Below are positions 1-8,278 of a DNA stretch of 64,000 bases, piece after piece. Position 1 is the stretch's first letter, and every line of letters begins with the position of its first letter. The stretch is from the NCBI GenBank assembly GCA_033283335.1, contig JAWMQP010000005.1:186001-250000 (forward strand), read 5' to 3'. The notes beneath the pieces were generated by a model. That model made no database searches, was not told the DNA's origin, and saw only the letters and a list, made by a program, of their open reading frames with translations. This DNA comes from Pseudomaricurvus sp033283335. GTDB taxonomy: Bacteria; Pseudomonadota; Gammaproteobacteria; Pseudomonadales; Cellvibrionaceae. A program made the translations under genes and the position numbers.

Positions 1-617
1 TCCATGGTGAGAAAATAGAGGTCGCCGTCGCTCTGCACATCAAACACGTTGACGATGTTAGGGTGAGAGAGTTTGGAACTGACCCGCGCCTCGTTAAGAA
101 AACGCTCCAGCGCGCGTTCGTTTTTGGTGAGGCTGGGCAGCAGAACCTTGACGGCGATGTCTTCGCTGCGGTTACTATCAAAGGCGCGATAGACCGCCCC
201 CATACCGCCCTGACCGATCAGCTCCTTGATCTCATAGCGATTGGCCAGCAGCTGACCCGGTTGCAGTTCCACCTGTGCGGCATCCTGCTCTGACATGCCG
301 GGCAGGTCGGCGAGTTTGGTGGCACTCAGCGGAGCCGCCGATGACGCGCCGGGCTTACGAGCTGTACTCGCATCGACCGGTTCTGGCTCAGGCTCAACCT
401 TGGGCGCGCGCGCCACTGGCGCCCGTGCCAGCACCACTTTCGCCGCCTCGGCGAGACGCTTTTCCAGATCGACAAATTTCTGTTTCAGCGCATCGGTGGG
501 CGCGCTGTCGCGTTTCTGCGCCAGCTCATGCACCTTATTCGCCAGCGCTGCGTAGACGTCATCTGCCGTTGCTCCTTCGTGTAAGTCCAGTAGTTTTTGT
601 GCAGATGCCAAATCCAA
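1..617 (-). CDS. Serine/threonine protein kinase, 5' part only
   Basis: The gene runs off the left edge, so only about 205 N-terminal residues are visible. A glycine-rich loop (IGQGGMGAVYRAFD) and the VAIK-type lysine (IAVKVLLPSL) mark the start of a Hanks-type Ser/Thr kinase domain at about residue 145. Before it lies a helical stretch (residues 1-60, GATADDVYAALANKV) that vaguely recalls a J-domain without its HPD motif, then a Pro/Ala/Glu-rich linker. The start is uncertain. I chose TTG at 617, which follows a GGGGGA; GTG at 674 would overlap the upstream gene. It is the last visible gene of a minus-strand run with the sigma-like factor, so it may phosphorylate that system. Kinase identity is firm; substrate is unknown. 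Confidence 0.8.
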   Translation of the reverse strand, partial: MDLASAQKLLDLHEGATADDVYAALANKVHELAQKRDSAPTDALKQKFVDLEKRLAEAAKVVLARAPVARAPKVEPEPEPVDASTARKPGASSAAPLSATKLADLPGMSEQDAAQVELQPGQLLANRYEIKELIGQGGMGAVYRAFDSNRSEDIAVKVLLPSLTKNERALERFLNEARVSSKLSHPNIVNVFDVQSDGDLYFLTM

Positions 618-664
618 AACTTGTCCCCCAAATCCATGTAATGAAATGCCAGCGAAAGCGCGCC

Positions 665-2521
665 CTAGGCACACTCTCTGGAAAGTTGCAGAGCATCACC
701 ACGCAGCCGTTCCAGCTGGCGTTCAATGCCCTGCCATTGACGCAGTTCCTGATCGATCTGCTGTAAATTTTGTTGCTGCTTCTGGCGCTCTCTCTCCGTC
801 TGGCGCTGCAGCTCGTCCTGATGACTCTGTAGTGTTTCCTGCAGGGTTTTCTGGTAGTCACGCTTCTGATCGTTGCACAGATCCTGGAACTGCTGCTGCA
901 CAAATCGCTGCACCTCACTGATCGTTCGTCGCATCTCACTGGTGAGGCCATCGCGCACTTTATCCAGCTCTTTTTCCAGTTTCTCGGCATCTTCCTTCGG
1001 CCACTGGATGTAGGTGTAGATAAAGCCCCCCAGCAGCAGAATAGGCGCCAGTGTCATGACACTGCTACGCAGGTCTATGCCGTACAGGGCTTTGGCCACG
1101 CCACCCAGCACCATGGTCCCCAGCGATAACGCCATGATGACTTTGCGGCTCTCCCCCAGTCGGGTCATAAAGGTGCGCTTGGGCATTTCGCCACGGTAGT
1201 TGAGGTTAAGCTGCAGGCGTTTGTCGAGCGCGTTGTAGATATCGGCGCGGTCCGCCAGTTCAGTAGCCGGCAGTTCAGGCATGGCCAGTGCCTGCAACTG
1301 CTGGTTGGTGATGTCGCGGGCAGCGTCCAACTGTTGCTGGCAACGCTGGTGATAGCGTTTGACCGCCAGCTTGGCCTGTTTGAAGATCAATTGCCGTAAG
1401 TCAGCCAGGGTGTGATCGTTAAGACTGAGCTTGAGAATACTGTGGGATTCCTCCACCGTAAGATGATCAAATTGCAGGTTCGAGATCGCCTCCGCCACGG
1501 CCTTGCTGATGGGTGATAGGGGCGTCGACATTTCCTGTATCTGGCTGTCGAGGTCACGTCGAGCCTGTTGCATAACCTCATCAAGCTGCTGGCGTAACTT
1601 ATCCAGCTCCCGCCGATCAAGTCCCGACTGCACCACGGCCGCTTTGTTGATGCGCTGTTTGCGCTGTTCCAGGACACCGGCCTGCTGCTGATAGCGTTCG
1701 AAGATGGCATTAAGCTTGCCGGCGAATTTGTGGCTGAAAAACGCTTCAATAAACGCCTTACGCTGTGGGTCGTTGCTGTCCACCAGCAGACCTGGCAGGC
1801 TCGCTTCAACATGTCGGGTCAGCAGTTTGGGTTCCAGCGTGAGGCTGGTTTGCTGGTGCTGTTCCCACCAGCCCACGGCCGGCAGGGCAATCTCTTCCGC
1901 CAGTTCATCCACGGTCAGCAGAGGCCAAAAACCGCGCATGTTGCTGGTCAATACTTCAACCGCCTCGTGATCTTCCCGCGACAGGGTGTAGCGCAAAGGT
2001 GCAGCCACCATCGCCAGGTTGGTTTGTGCAACAATGGCATTCAGCAGCGCCGGCGAATCCAACAGTGCCGCTGGACTGTCGGGAATCAACAGCGTCAGAC
2101 CGTCGACACCGCGACTGCTTTGGGTTTGTACATAGAGCGGATTGGCTATGCTGGCCTTAGTCGCACCCAGCTCAATCTGCAAGGCCTGCAAAAACGCTTC
2201 CTGCGCTTCAAATTCACGTCGCTGGGAATTCTGGGATGCGAACGCATAACCATGACTACCGAGCTTCACTTCCATGTAGCCCGGCCACTGTCTCCCTTCA
2301 ATGGAAAACTGTTTGAACACATCGCCACACAGCCAGGCCAGCACTTTTTCAATGCTGTCGGAAGTAAGGCCCAGCAACACCACCGTCAACGGGTGTTGCT
2401 GCATATCGGAATGCAATTGCTGCACCTCATCGGCGAGTGGCGTTTCGGCCTGACCGCGCTCCAACTGCTCACAGATCGAGAGCGCTTGTCGAGTCAGAAG
2501 TTCCAATTTGGGGATGGTCAT
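665..2521 (-). CDS. Large membrane protein with dynamin-like layout but no P-loop
   Basis: 618 residues. An N-terminal globular half (LTVVLLGLTSDSIEKVL near residue 45, DGLTLLIPDSPAALLD near 140) is followed by a long helical region, two adjacent hydrophobic segments around residues 475-520 forming a membrane hairpin, and a Gln/Arg-rich coiled coil to the end. The order (pseudo-nucleotide domain, helical stalk, membrane hairpin, coiled coil) recalls bacterial dynamin-like proteins, but the expected GxxxxGKS/T motif is absent: the equivalent position reads GLTSDSIEK. I therefore infer a non-GTP-binding relative or an unrelated scaffold. It sits 30 bp after the lipoprotein gene and just before the kinase gene, probably cotranscribed. 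No family assigned with confidence. Confidence 0.75.
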   Translation of the reverse strand: MTIPKLELLTRQALSICEQLERGQAETPLADEVQQLHSDMQQHPLTVVLLGLTSDSIEKVLAWLCGDVFKQFSIEGRQWPGYMEVKLGSHGYAFASQNSQRREFEAQEAFLQALQIELGATKASIANPLYVQTQSSRGVDGLTLLIPDSPAALLDSPALLNAIVAQTNLAMVAAPLRYTLSREDHEAVEVLTSNMRGFWPLLTVDELAEEIALPAVGWWEQHQQTSLTLEPKLLTRHVEASLPGLLVDSNDPQRKAFIEAFFSHKFAGKLNAIFERYQQQAGVLEQRKQRINKAAVVQSGLDRRELDKLRQQLDEVMQQARRDLDSQIQEMSTPLSPISKAVAEAISNLQFDHLTVEESHSILKLSLNDHTLADLRQLIFKQAKLAVKRYHQRCQQQLDAARDITNQQLQALAMPELPATELADRADIYNALDKRLQLNLNYRGEMPKRTFMTRLGESRKVIMALSLGTMVLGGVAKALYGIDLRSSVMTLAPILLLGGFIYTYIQWPKEDAEKLEKELDKVRDGLTSEMRRTISEVQRFVQQQFQDLCNDQKRDYQKTLQETLQSHQDELQRQTERERQKQQQNLQQIDQELRQWQGIERQLERLRGDALQLSRECA

Positions 2522-2551
2522 GGGTAAGCTGTTTTCCTCTGGGGAGTGCAG

Positions 2552-3148
2552 TTATTGGGGCGATTCGCCCTGCAAGGCACTTTGCAGTTCCTTATTGGCT
2601 TTGTACGCGCGGAATTCTTCGAATATCACACTGTCGTCGCTGGCTGCCAGCGTGGCGCGACTGGTTTGCTTGAGCTGACTATAGAGGCTTTCCACCTTTT
2701 CTTGACTGAGCTCCACCAGTACACACAGCTGTTCCCGCTCAGCCACTTCGTACACGCCCATCTGCGTGGTTTTGATACCGCTCAATTCCTGCTGCACAAG
2801 TTGTTGCCCCGTCTGGCTGAAGTTGGTGCCCACATTGATGCCCTCGACGGATTTCGTCTTGCTCTGGAAGTTCTTGGCCAGGAAGGCAATCTTGCGGTTC
2901 AATTGGGCCGCCAGCTGTTCGTTGGCCAACGTGATCGCCTCGCTGCGGTCGACGTTGAGATTGCCGCTGAACTGCACACAGGCGCTGTCAGCCATACCGT
3001 GTTCGGAGGTCGGGCTGAGTGCCCACTGCGGCAAATTTTTCAGAGCACCAGAGGGACTGCCCTGATCAGGCGTGTTGGAACAGGCAGCGACGGCCAGTGC
3101 TACAGCCACTAGGGTAGCCAAGCGGATGATAGGGTTGTTCAGAATCAT
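2552..3148 (-). CDS. LPP20-type lipoprotein
   Basis: 198 residues. The N-terminus is a lipoprotein signal (hydrophobic stretch ending LAVAAC, lipobox Cys at about residue 22), so the protein should be an inner- or outer-membrane lipoprotein. The body (RSEAITLANEQLAAQLNRKI, then a segment ending QLCVLVELSQ) matches the pattern of LPP20 domains: an alpha helix carrying Ala/Asn repeats and a final beta strand with a valine-rich core. Its ATG overlaps the anti-sigma-like stop by four bases (ATGA), which implies translational coupling. A second lipoprotein with the same domain lies at 8278-9318 on the other strand of the same cluster. Function is unknown. Confidence 0.8.
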   Translation of the reverse strand: MILNNPIIRLATLVAVALAVAACSNTPDQGSPSGALKNLPQWALSPTSEHGMADSACVQFSGNLNVDRSEAITLANEQLAAQLNRKIAFLAKNFQSKTKSVEGINVGTNFSQTGQQLVQQELSGIKTTQMGVYEVAEREQLCVLVELSQEKVESLYSQLKQTSRATLAASDDSVIFEEFRAYKANKELQSALQGESPQ

Positions 3149-3972
3149 GGTTCATCTTCCATTGAATGATTGTTGAAATCGTCCTGTGATGAGACGGCCC
3201 GGGCCGCGTATTGCTGCAACCTCGACCCCAAATCGCACCACTCGCTCTCGCTGGTGGGCAGAAAGGGCGTTAACGCTTGCGGGTAGCGGGCTTGAATTTC
3301 CGAAAATGTCTGCTGGGCATCGGCGAACGATGAACGGTACTCAGACAACCAATTCGAGTCATCCCTCAATTCCTCCCGGCACACTTCTTCCAACCGGGAA
3401 AGGGCCGCGGCCGTCATCGCGAAAGGCATATAGGTACCACCCGGACTTTCTGTCCAGTTCAGGTAGACCCCCAGGTACATTTCCCAGGCCCCGACTGGCA
3501 CAGCCTGACTCGCGGTTGTTGACGCGTGTTCCACGGTAGGGATAGTCATCGGCAAGTCCAGCGATACGCCGTCGTTCGACCACTGTTTTGCCATTGCCCC
3601 CGATGAGCCAACATTGACCACAGGATGCTCCGGGGGCTGTGGCATGGGCCACTGCAACGTCACCAGTAACGCCAAGACCACACTCGCCGCCAACGCTAAA
3701 CCGGAGGTGTAACGCCAGCGACTCGACCGTTGTACATTGCCTGCTTCGAGCGCGTCTTTGCAAGCCTGCCATTGCTGCCGCAAACGCGCATTCGCGGCCA
3801 AGGCTCTCTTGACGTTGACCTGCTGCTCTGGTGTCAGGGTTCCATCGAGAAACGCCGCAAGGATTTCGTCTTCTGAAGCAAAACCAGCCAAAAGTAGGTT
3901 ATCTCGCACATCAACTACGGGCGGCTCTCGGCTGACTGCCAGCAGCAAATCATTCAACGTCTGGTGATTCAT
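3145..3972 (-). CDS. Membrane anti-sigma-like protein without zinc ligands
   Basis: 275 residues. Residues 20-70 (DEILAAFLDGTLTPEQQ, then ALAANARLRQQWQ) look like the helical N-terminus of ZAS/zf-HC2 anti-sigma factors, but the usual His-x3-Cys-x2-Cys is missing. One hydrophobic helix (GLALAASVVLALLVTLQW, about residues 90-107) anchors the protein, leaving a roughly 165-residue, mostly acidic periplasmic part with two cysteines that could form a disulfide. I chose ATG 3972 because it overlaps the sigma-like stop as ATGA; ATG 3978 is an alternative. Placement directly after the sigma-like gene supports an anti-sigma role, which remains inference. Confidence 0.7.
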   Translation of the reverse strand: MNHQTLNDLLLAVSREPPVVDVRDNLLLAGFASEDEILAAFLDGTLTPEQQVNVKRALAANARLRQQWQACKDALEAGNVQRSSRWRYTSGLALAASVVLALLVTLQWPMPQPPEHPVVNVGSSGAMAKQWSNDGVSLDLPMTIPTVEHASTTASQAVPVGAWEMYLGVYLNWTESPGGTYMPFAMTAAALSRLEEVCREELRDDSNWLSEYRSSFADAQQTFSEIQARYPQALTPFLPTSESEWCDLGSRLQQYAARAVSSQDDFNNHSMEDEP

Positions 3973-4850
3973 GGGCATTCCACCTCGCCGGCCAAGCGCT
4001 GCCCGACTGCTGGCAAGCCAGCGGCCTCCTGGTTACTCAAACCCAGTTCGGCCAGTGCAACCGCCAGTTTTTCTCGCAGTCGATTCAACTGTCGCTGCAC
4101 ACTGCCGGCACTGACACCCATCAGCTTTGCCACCTTGCGACTGGAGAGACCATCTTCATAGGTCAGGCGCAGCAGCAGTCGGTCATCGCTATCGAAATTC
4201 AAAGCCCGCCGCAAACTGGCGACGAGTTCAGACTCAGACGGACAAGTCGGCACCTTGCTCTGATCATCGGTGGAGATCAGCTGTCCGAGCAGCTCTAACA
4301 CCGTCTGCTGGCGGGTCTGATCCATGGCCATATCCAGGCTCTGACCGGCATCCTCCGGCAATACCTCCAGCCCGAGTTCACTGGCACAACACTCACTGAA
4401 ACCCGGTTCACCACAGCGGGGGATACGGACTTTAATGGTGCGTATGGCCTGCTCCAGCCAGCCGGGCTGAAACTCTTCCGCCATCTTCTGCCGAATTAAC
4501 TCCGGCCACTGACGCTCAAGGCAAAGCATGCGCCAGATTTTGACCCAGCCATGCCCCTTCTCCTGCAACCAGACAGGGGGACGAGGGCGACCGAATTTCT
4601 TCCGGGCAAAATCTTCCATGGCGCGGCTGGCCACGGCATAGGCAAAGGTTGAAGGCAGGCTTTTACCGGAAAACCCATTGAATTTTTGCCAGTTGTCGGC
4701 TGATAGCGCCTCAAAGGTTGCCGTCGCGGCTTCCTGGGCAAGCACAGGCGCCATAAAACGTTTCGCCGCCAGCGCGTCGAGGCACGCCAAAAAGTCAGGC
4801 GCACAAACAACGCTGGGCCAATCAATGGCTTTTATTTCTTCCCTGGACAT
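3969..4850 (-). CDS. Sigma-70-family RNA polymerase sigma-like factor
   Basis: 293 residues, longer than typical ECF factors. The middle (FAYAVASRAMEDFARKKFGR, about residues 70-90) has the shape of sigma region 2 (core binding and -10 recognition). The C-terminus (LLLRLTYEDGLSSRKVAKLM, then GVSAGSVQRQLNRLREKL) is a clear region 4 helix-turn-helix. Between them lies an unusually long linker with several cysteines (C-x7-C-C near residue 150). It heads the minus-strand run, is overlapped by the anti-sigma-like gene, and is divergent from the transglutaminase-like gene across only 58 bp, so it may control both arms. Sigma function is well supported; target promoters are unknown. Confidence 0.8.
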   Translation of the reverse strand: MSREEIKAIDWPSVVCAPDFLACLDALAAKRFMAPVLAQEAATATFEALSADNWQKFNGFSGKSLPSTFAYAVASRAMEDFARKKFGRPRPPVWLQEKGHGWVKIWRMLCLERQWPELIRQKMAEEFQPGWLEQAIRTIKVRIPRCGEPGFSECCASELGLEVLPEDAGQSLDMAMDQTRQQTVLELLGQLISTDDQSKVPTCPSESELVASLRRALNFDSDDRLLLRLTYEDGLSSRKVAKLMGVSAGSVQRQLNRLREKLAVALAELGLSNQEAAGLPAVGQRLAGEVECP

Positions 4851-4908
4851 GTTTTCTGACTTGGCCGACTAATGTGCTATAACAACACCGGAATTTCGAG
4901 AATCTGGC
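4851..4908. promoter_or_regulatory. Divergent 58-bp spacer between the two arms of the cluster
   Basis: The only spacer between the divergent sigma-like and transglutaminase-like genes. A -10-like TATAAC lies at 4878-4883 on the plus strand; I find no convincing -35 partner. Any promoters for the two arms must overlap here or lie within the coding regions. Confidence 0.35.
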
Positions 4909-6366
4909 ATGAGAATCCCTTTTTTACCGAATTTTGTACAAAAATACTACTGGAAATTTACCTTTGCTCTGACTTTGGCAGGGGGACTTCCTATGACCGA
5001 CGCCGCTTCTCTGGATGAGGCGTTTGAAGGCTTTCTCGTCCGCACACAAACCCAGTTTGAGCAATTCAGCGAAGCCAATGAGCAGAGCTTTTCCAAAGCT
5101 TTTTTGCATGGATGGCAGACGTTTAACCAGGCACTGCTGGAAATGCCACCGGCTGTAACCAAACCGCCGCATCAACCAAACGCCACCCCCGGCGATACAG
5201 CCCTCACCTCTCCGCCCGCCCCTCCAACCCATCACACGGCCTCGATTCCAGACGCGGCGAGAAATCGCCAAAGCGCGATTCAAAGCTCTCGCGACCAATC
5301 TCAACCGGCCTTGGGTCTATCCAGGCTTGAGGATTTTTACGGCCACCGTTTGCCCAGCCTGCCTCTGACATCACTACCCGTTCTTAAGGGCCTATCACCA
5401 CAGGATTTGCTCGCCTTTCGGCAGCAGGCTCTCAGTCAACGGGATTTCCGGCAGCTCATTGACTATTTTGCGTTTTCAAAACAGCGACTACAGACCGACA
5501 GCTACACCGGCCTGTTGCTGGCCCGGCAATTGTGCCAACAGCACTATCTGCCGGTGCTGCAGCTACAACAACGACAGCAACTACAGGCCCAGCACAATAT
5601 CCAGTGGGTCTGCAGTTGGGTTCTGGCCCAAAGCCAGGGACAGGATGTGCGGCTGGGCCTGCAACAACAACAATTGCTGTTATTGGCGGCCAGCGAACAA
5701 CAATGGTACGAGCGTCCGTTTTTCAACCTTGGCCAACACCGTTACTACATCATTAACCCGGACGACTACCAGGTGGAGCGCGGACCAACACACTTGCAAG
5801 TTGCCGCCCATGCCGATGCACAAGGCTTCACTCAAGTTACCTTGAGCCGGGGCTTGGCAGCAGCTCAAACCCATATGTTGAGCCGCCAGAAATTTGCTGT
5901 GGATATCCAGCTGGACCAAGACCATGTGGCCTATCTCTATCACTTGCCCCAGTTGACCATCAGCCACTACCTGAATGACCGTATCCCGCCCTATCTGGTC
6001 GATCAATTGGCCAGCGCATTCAGGCCAGAACCGGACACCTCGACCGCGATTCGACAGTTACTGCACAGCCTGCAACAGCTGCCCTATCAAGTCGATGAGC
6101 AACAGTTCGGTGTGGAAAAACCACTGACTCTGAGTGAACTGTTGTATTTTGACTACAGCGACTGCGAAGACCGGGTATACGCCCTGGCAGCCATCGGCGG
6201 CCAATTCTGGCAACAGGCCACCGCCGGGCTGCGTTTTCCCGGTCACCTCAGCGCTGCGGTGAAAATTGATCAACGCTGGCATGAAGCCGATCCGACCTAC
6301 CTGGGAGCGACACTGGGCATGCGCCAGCCGGTTTACCAGAAGATGGACCCGGAGTGGTTTTTCTAG
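4909..6366 (+). CDS. Transglutaminase-like cysteine peptidase candidate
   Basis: 485 residues. The N-terminus (PNFVQKYYWKFTFALTLAGG) is basic then hydrophobic, suggesting export or membrane association. A Pro/Thr-rich linker spans about residues 80-130. The C-terminal part carries a Cys-His-Asp series with the spacing of transglutaminase-like domains: DYSDCEDRVYAL (Cys about 418), FPGHLSAAV (His about 446) and WHEADPTYLGA (Asp about 461). Papain-like transglutaminase folds use this order to cleave or crosslink peptides. The middle is rich in Gln and Leu and has no motif I recognise. First gene of the plus arm; in-frame ATG 4993 is an alternative start that would remove the hydrophobic segment. 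The enzyme call is inference from the triad. Confidence 0.65.
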   Translation: MRIPFLPNFVQKYYWKFTFALTLAGGLPMTDAASLDEAFEGFLVRTQTQFEQFSEANEQSFSKAFLHGWQTFNQALLEMPPAVTKPPHQPNATPGDTALTSPPAPPTHHTASIPDAARNRQSAIQSSRDQSQPALGLSRLEDFYGHRLPSLPLTSLPVLKGLSPQDLLAFRQQALSQRDFRQLIDYFAFSKQRLQTDSYTGLLLARQLCQQHYLPVLQLQQRQQLQAQHNIQWVCSWVLAQSQGQDVRLGLQQQQLLLLAASEQQWYERPFFNLGQHRYYIINPDDYQVERGPTHLQVAAHADAQGFTQVTLSRGLAAAQTHMLSRQKFAVDIQLDQDHVAYLYHLPQLTISHYLNDRIPPYLVDQLASAFRPEPDTSTAIRQLLHSLQQLPYQVDEQQFGVEKPLTLSELLYFDYSDCEDRVYALAAIGGQFWQQATAGLRFPGHLSAAVKIDQRWHEADPTYLGATLGMRQPVYQKMDPEWFF

Positions 6367-6444
6367 TCTGAAAAAGGGGCTATGCTTTCCAACAGTGTAG
6401 ATTCATACGCCAAGGCATTTTTGTGGACGAGCATTTCAGCCAGC

Positions 6445-6473
6445 TGTCCGTCCCACCGAATGACGCACGGACA
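6445..6473. promoter_or_regulatory. Inverted repeat upstream of the coiled-coil gene
   Basis: TGTCCGT at 6445-6451 is mirrored by ACGGACA at 6467-6473, a perfect 7-bp inverted repeat separated by 15 bases, in the 154-bp gap between the transglutaminase-like and coiled-coil genes. It could be an operator or an mRNA hairpin; there is no T-run, so it is not a classic terminator. Confidence 0.3.
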
Positions 6474-6520
6474 TTCGCTAATCCCTGAATGCCAACACCT
6501 ACTGTGAACAAGGACGAACC

Positions 6521-8278
6521 ATGGCCATCAATGAACACAACAACACCCGCAGTCAGCTTGAACAAGAACTGGCTGCGGCCCGCGCGGAAGCCGAGAAAGC
6601 ACGCCAGCTGGCGGCCGAGGCAGATATGGAAAAGCAGCGCGCGGTATTGGACGCAGAACTGGCACAGCAGCAAGCCCAGAGCAGCCAGGAGGCCATGAGC
6701 ATTGCCCAGCAGCAAGCCTCGGCAGCCACCTCGGCCATGCAACAATCCTCTCAAGCTGCCGATGACGCCCGCCAGGCATCGCAACAGTCCGGGGCGTCGC
6801 AACAGGATTCCCAGCAGTTCGCGCAGGCCGCCAACCAGGCCGCCCAAGAGGCCAGCCGAGCCGCCTCCCGGGCGGAGAATGAAATGCAGGATGCCGAACG
6901 GGCCTCGACCCAGGCTACACAGGCTCAGGGCGATGCCATGCAATCGGCCAGTCAGGCGAACCTCTATTCCAATCGCGCCGAAGGAGCAGCGGGCGACGCC
7001 CAACAAGCCAGTCAGGAAGCCACCCAACAAGCCAGTCATGCCGGACAAGCCGCCAGTGACGCCTCTCAACAAGCCACACAAGCAAGCGCCTCGGCCGGAG
7101 ATGCCAGTCAACAAGCCTCCCAGGCCGGAGCTGCCGCCAATGAGGCCAACCAGCAAGCTGGCGCCGCCAACCAGTCTTCTCAGGACGCCGCTCAGTCCTC
7201 ACAAGAGGCCAATCAGCAGGCCAACCAGGCCAGCGGTGCGGCTAGCGATGCCCAGACTTCATCCGCCGACTCTGAAACCGCACGACAAGCTGCCGAAGAA
7301 GCGCTCAAGGACACTGAGCAAGCCCTGAAGGACACTGAACAATCACGCGATACAGCCCAGCAGGCGGAAGAAGATACCCAGAGCGCTCTCAGCGAAGCGG
7401 AAAAAGCCCAGCAACAGACGGAAGAAGCGGCGCACCGATCAGCCGCCGAGCTGGCCGAAGCGACACGAGCATCCGACAAGGCACAAGCCGAGTCCCAGGA
7501 AGCCAGTCAGGCCTCTGACCGAGCCCAAGCCGAGGCAGCCCAAGCCGATGCGGCCGCAGACAGTGCGGTAAGCCATTCACAAAGCGCCGCTGGACACTCA
7601 CAACAGGCATCGGCTTCCGCCCAGGAAGCTGCTGGCGACGCACAGCAGGCTGCTGGAGCTTCCAGCCAGGCAGCCAGCGCAGCAAGTTCCGCCCAGTCGG
7701 CGTCTGGCCAGGCAGAATCCGCCGCCAACCAAGCGCAAAGCGCCTCCCATGCCGCAGAGACCAGTGCCAGCAGCGCAGAAAGCGCATCCAATACAGCCCA
7801 GTCTTCTGCGTCCACCGCCGAAAACAGCGCCATTCAGGCCGAGGCCGCTCTGAATGCCGCACTGGCCGCACAGGCCGCCGCGGAACAGGCCCGCGCCGAT
7901 GCCGAGCAAATACTGCAAAACCTGCAGCAAGCCCAGTCCGATGCCGCCCAGCGCGCCGGCCAATTGATTGCGGCGCTGGAATCGGAGCTGGATAAAGCCA
8001 TTTCGCTCACCGAGGGCATTCACAATCTCAATGTCAACTCTGTCGATATGAATGGCAATATTGCTGCCATGGAACGGGAAGCCTACAGCTTGAAAGAAGA
8101 GATTATCGCTTTCCACGGGGATTCCCAGAACGGTCTCAATCAGATCCTGAACTTCCACAGCGACGCCGGAAACGCCTTGAGCAAAACCGAATCTTGCGCT
8201 TCTACAGCGGAGAGCTCGGCCCGGGAAGCCGAGCGCTTTGCCGATGCTGCCGAGCGAGCCCTGTCACGGATTATTTGA
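6521..8278 (+). CDS. Very long Ala/Gln/Ser-rich coiled-coil protein
   Basis: 585 residues, nearly all low complexity. Residues 10-470 consist of irregular Ala/Gln/Ser repeats such as QQASQAG, AANQAQSASHAAE and SSAESASNTAQ, which predict a continuous helical rod. The last 100 residues are more ordinary (ELDKAISLTEGIHNLNVNS onwards) and may form a terminal globular or oligomerising part. There is no signal peptide or membrane segment. A good ribosome site (AAGGACGAACC) precedes ATG 6521. The stop overlaps the next start as TGATG, indicating coupling to the lipoprotein. The repeats resemble phage tail-fibre shafts in style, but no phage genes are nearby; a cytoplasmic or assembly scaffold is equally possible. 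Confidence 0.75.
   Translation: MAINEHNNTRSQLEQELAAARAEAEKARQLAAEADMEKQRAVLDAELAQQQAQSSQEAMSIAQQQASAATSAMQQSSQAADDARQASQQSGASQQDSQQFAQAANQAAQEASRAASRAENEMQDAERASTQATQAQGDAMQSASQANLYSNRAEGAAGDAQQASQEATQQASHAGQAASDASQQATQASASAGDASQQASQAGAAANEANQQAGAANQSSQDAAQSSQEANQQANQASGAASDAQTSSADSETARQAAEEALKDTEQALKDTEQSRDTAQQAEEDTQSALSEAEKAQQQTEEAAHRSAAELAEATRASDKAQAESQEASQASDRAQAEAAQADAAADSAVSHSQSAAGHSQQASASAQEAAGDAQQAAGASSQAASAASSAQSASGQAESAANQAQSASHAAETSASSAESASNTAQSSASTAENSAIQAEAALNAALAAQAAAEQARADAEQILQNLQQAQSDAAQRAGQLIAALESELDKAISLTEGIHNLNVNSVDMNGNIAAMEREAYSLKEEIIAFHGDSQNGLNQILNFHSDAGNALSKTESCASTAESSAREAERFADAAERALSRII

Noticed and set aside
6521..8278. Phage tail-fibre gene
   Set aside because: Repeat style is similar, but there are no phage structural or lysis genes around and it is coupled to a lipoprotein gene.
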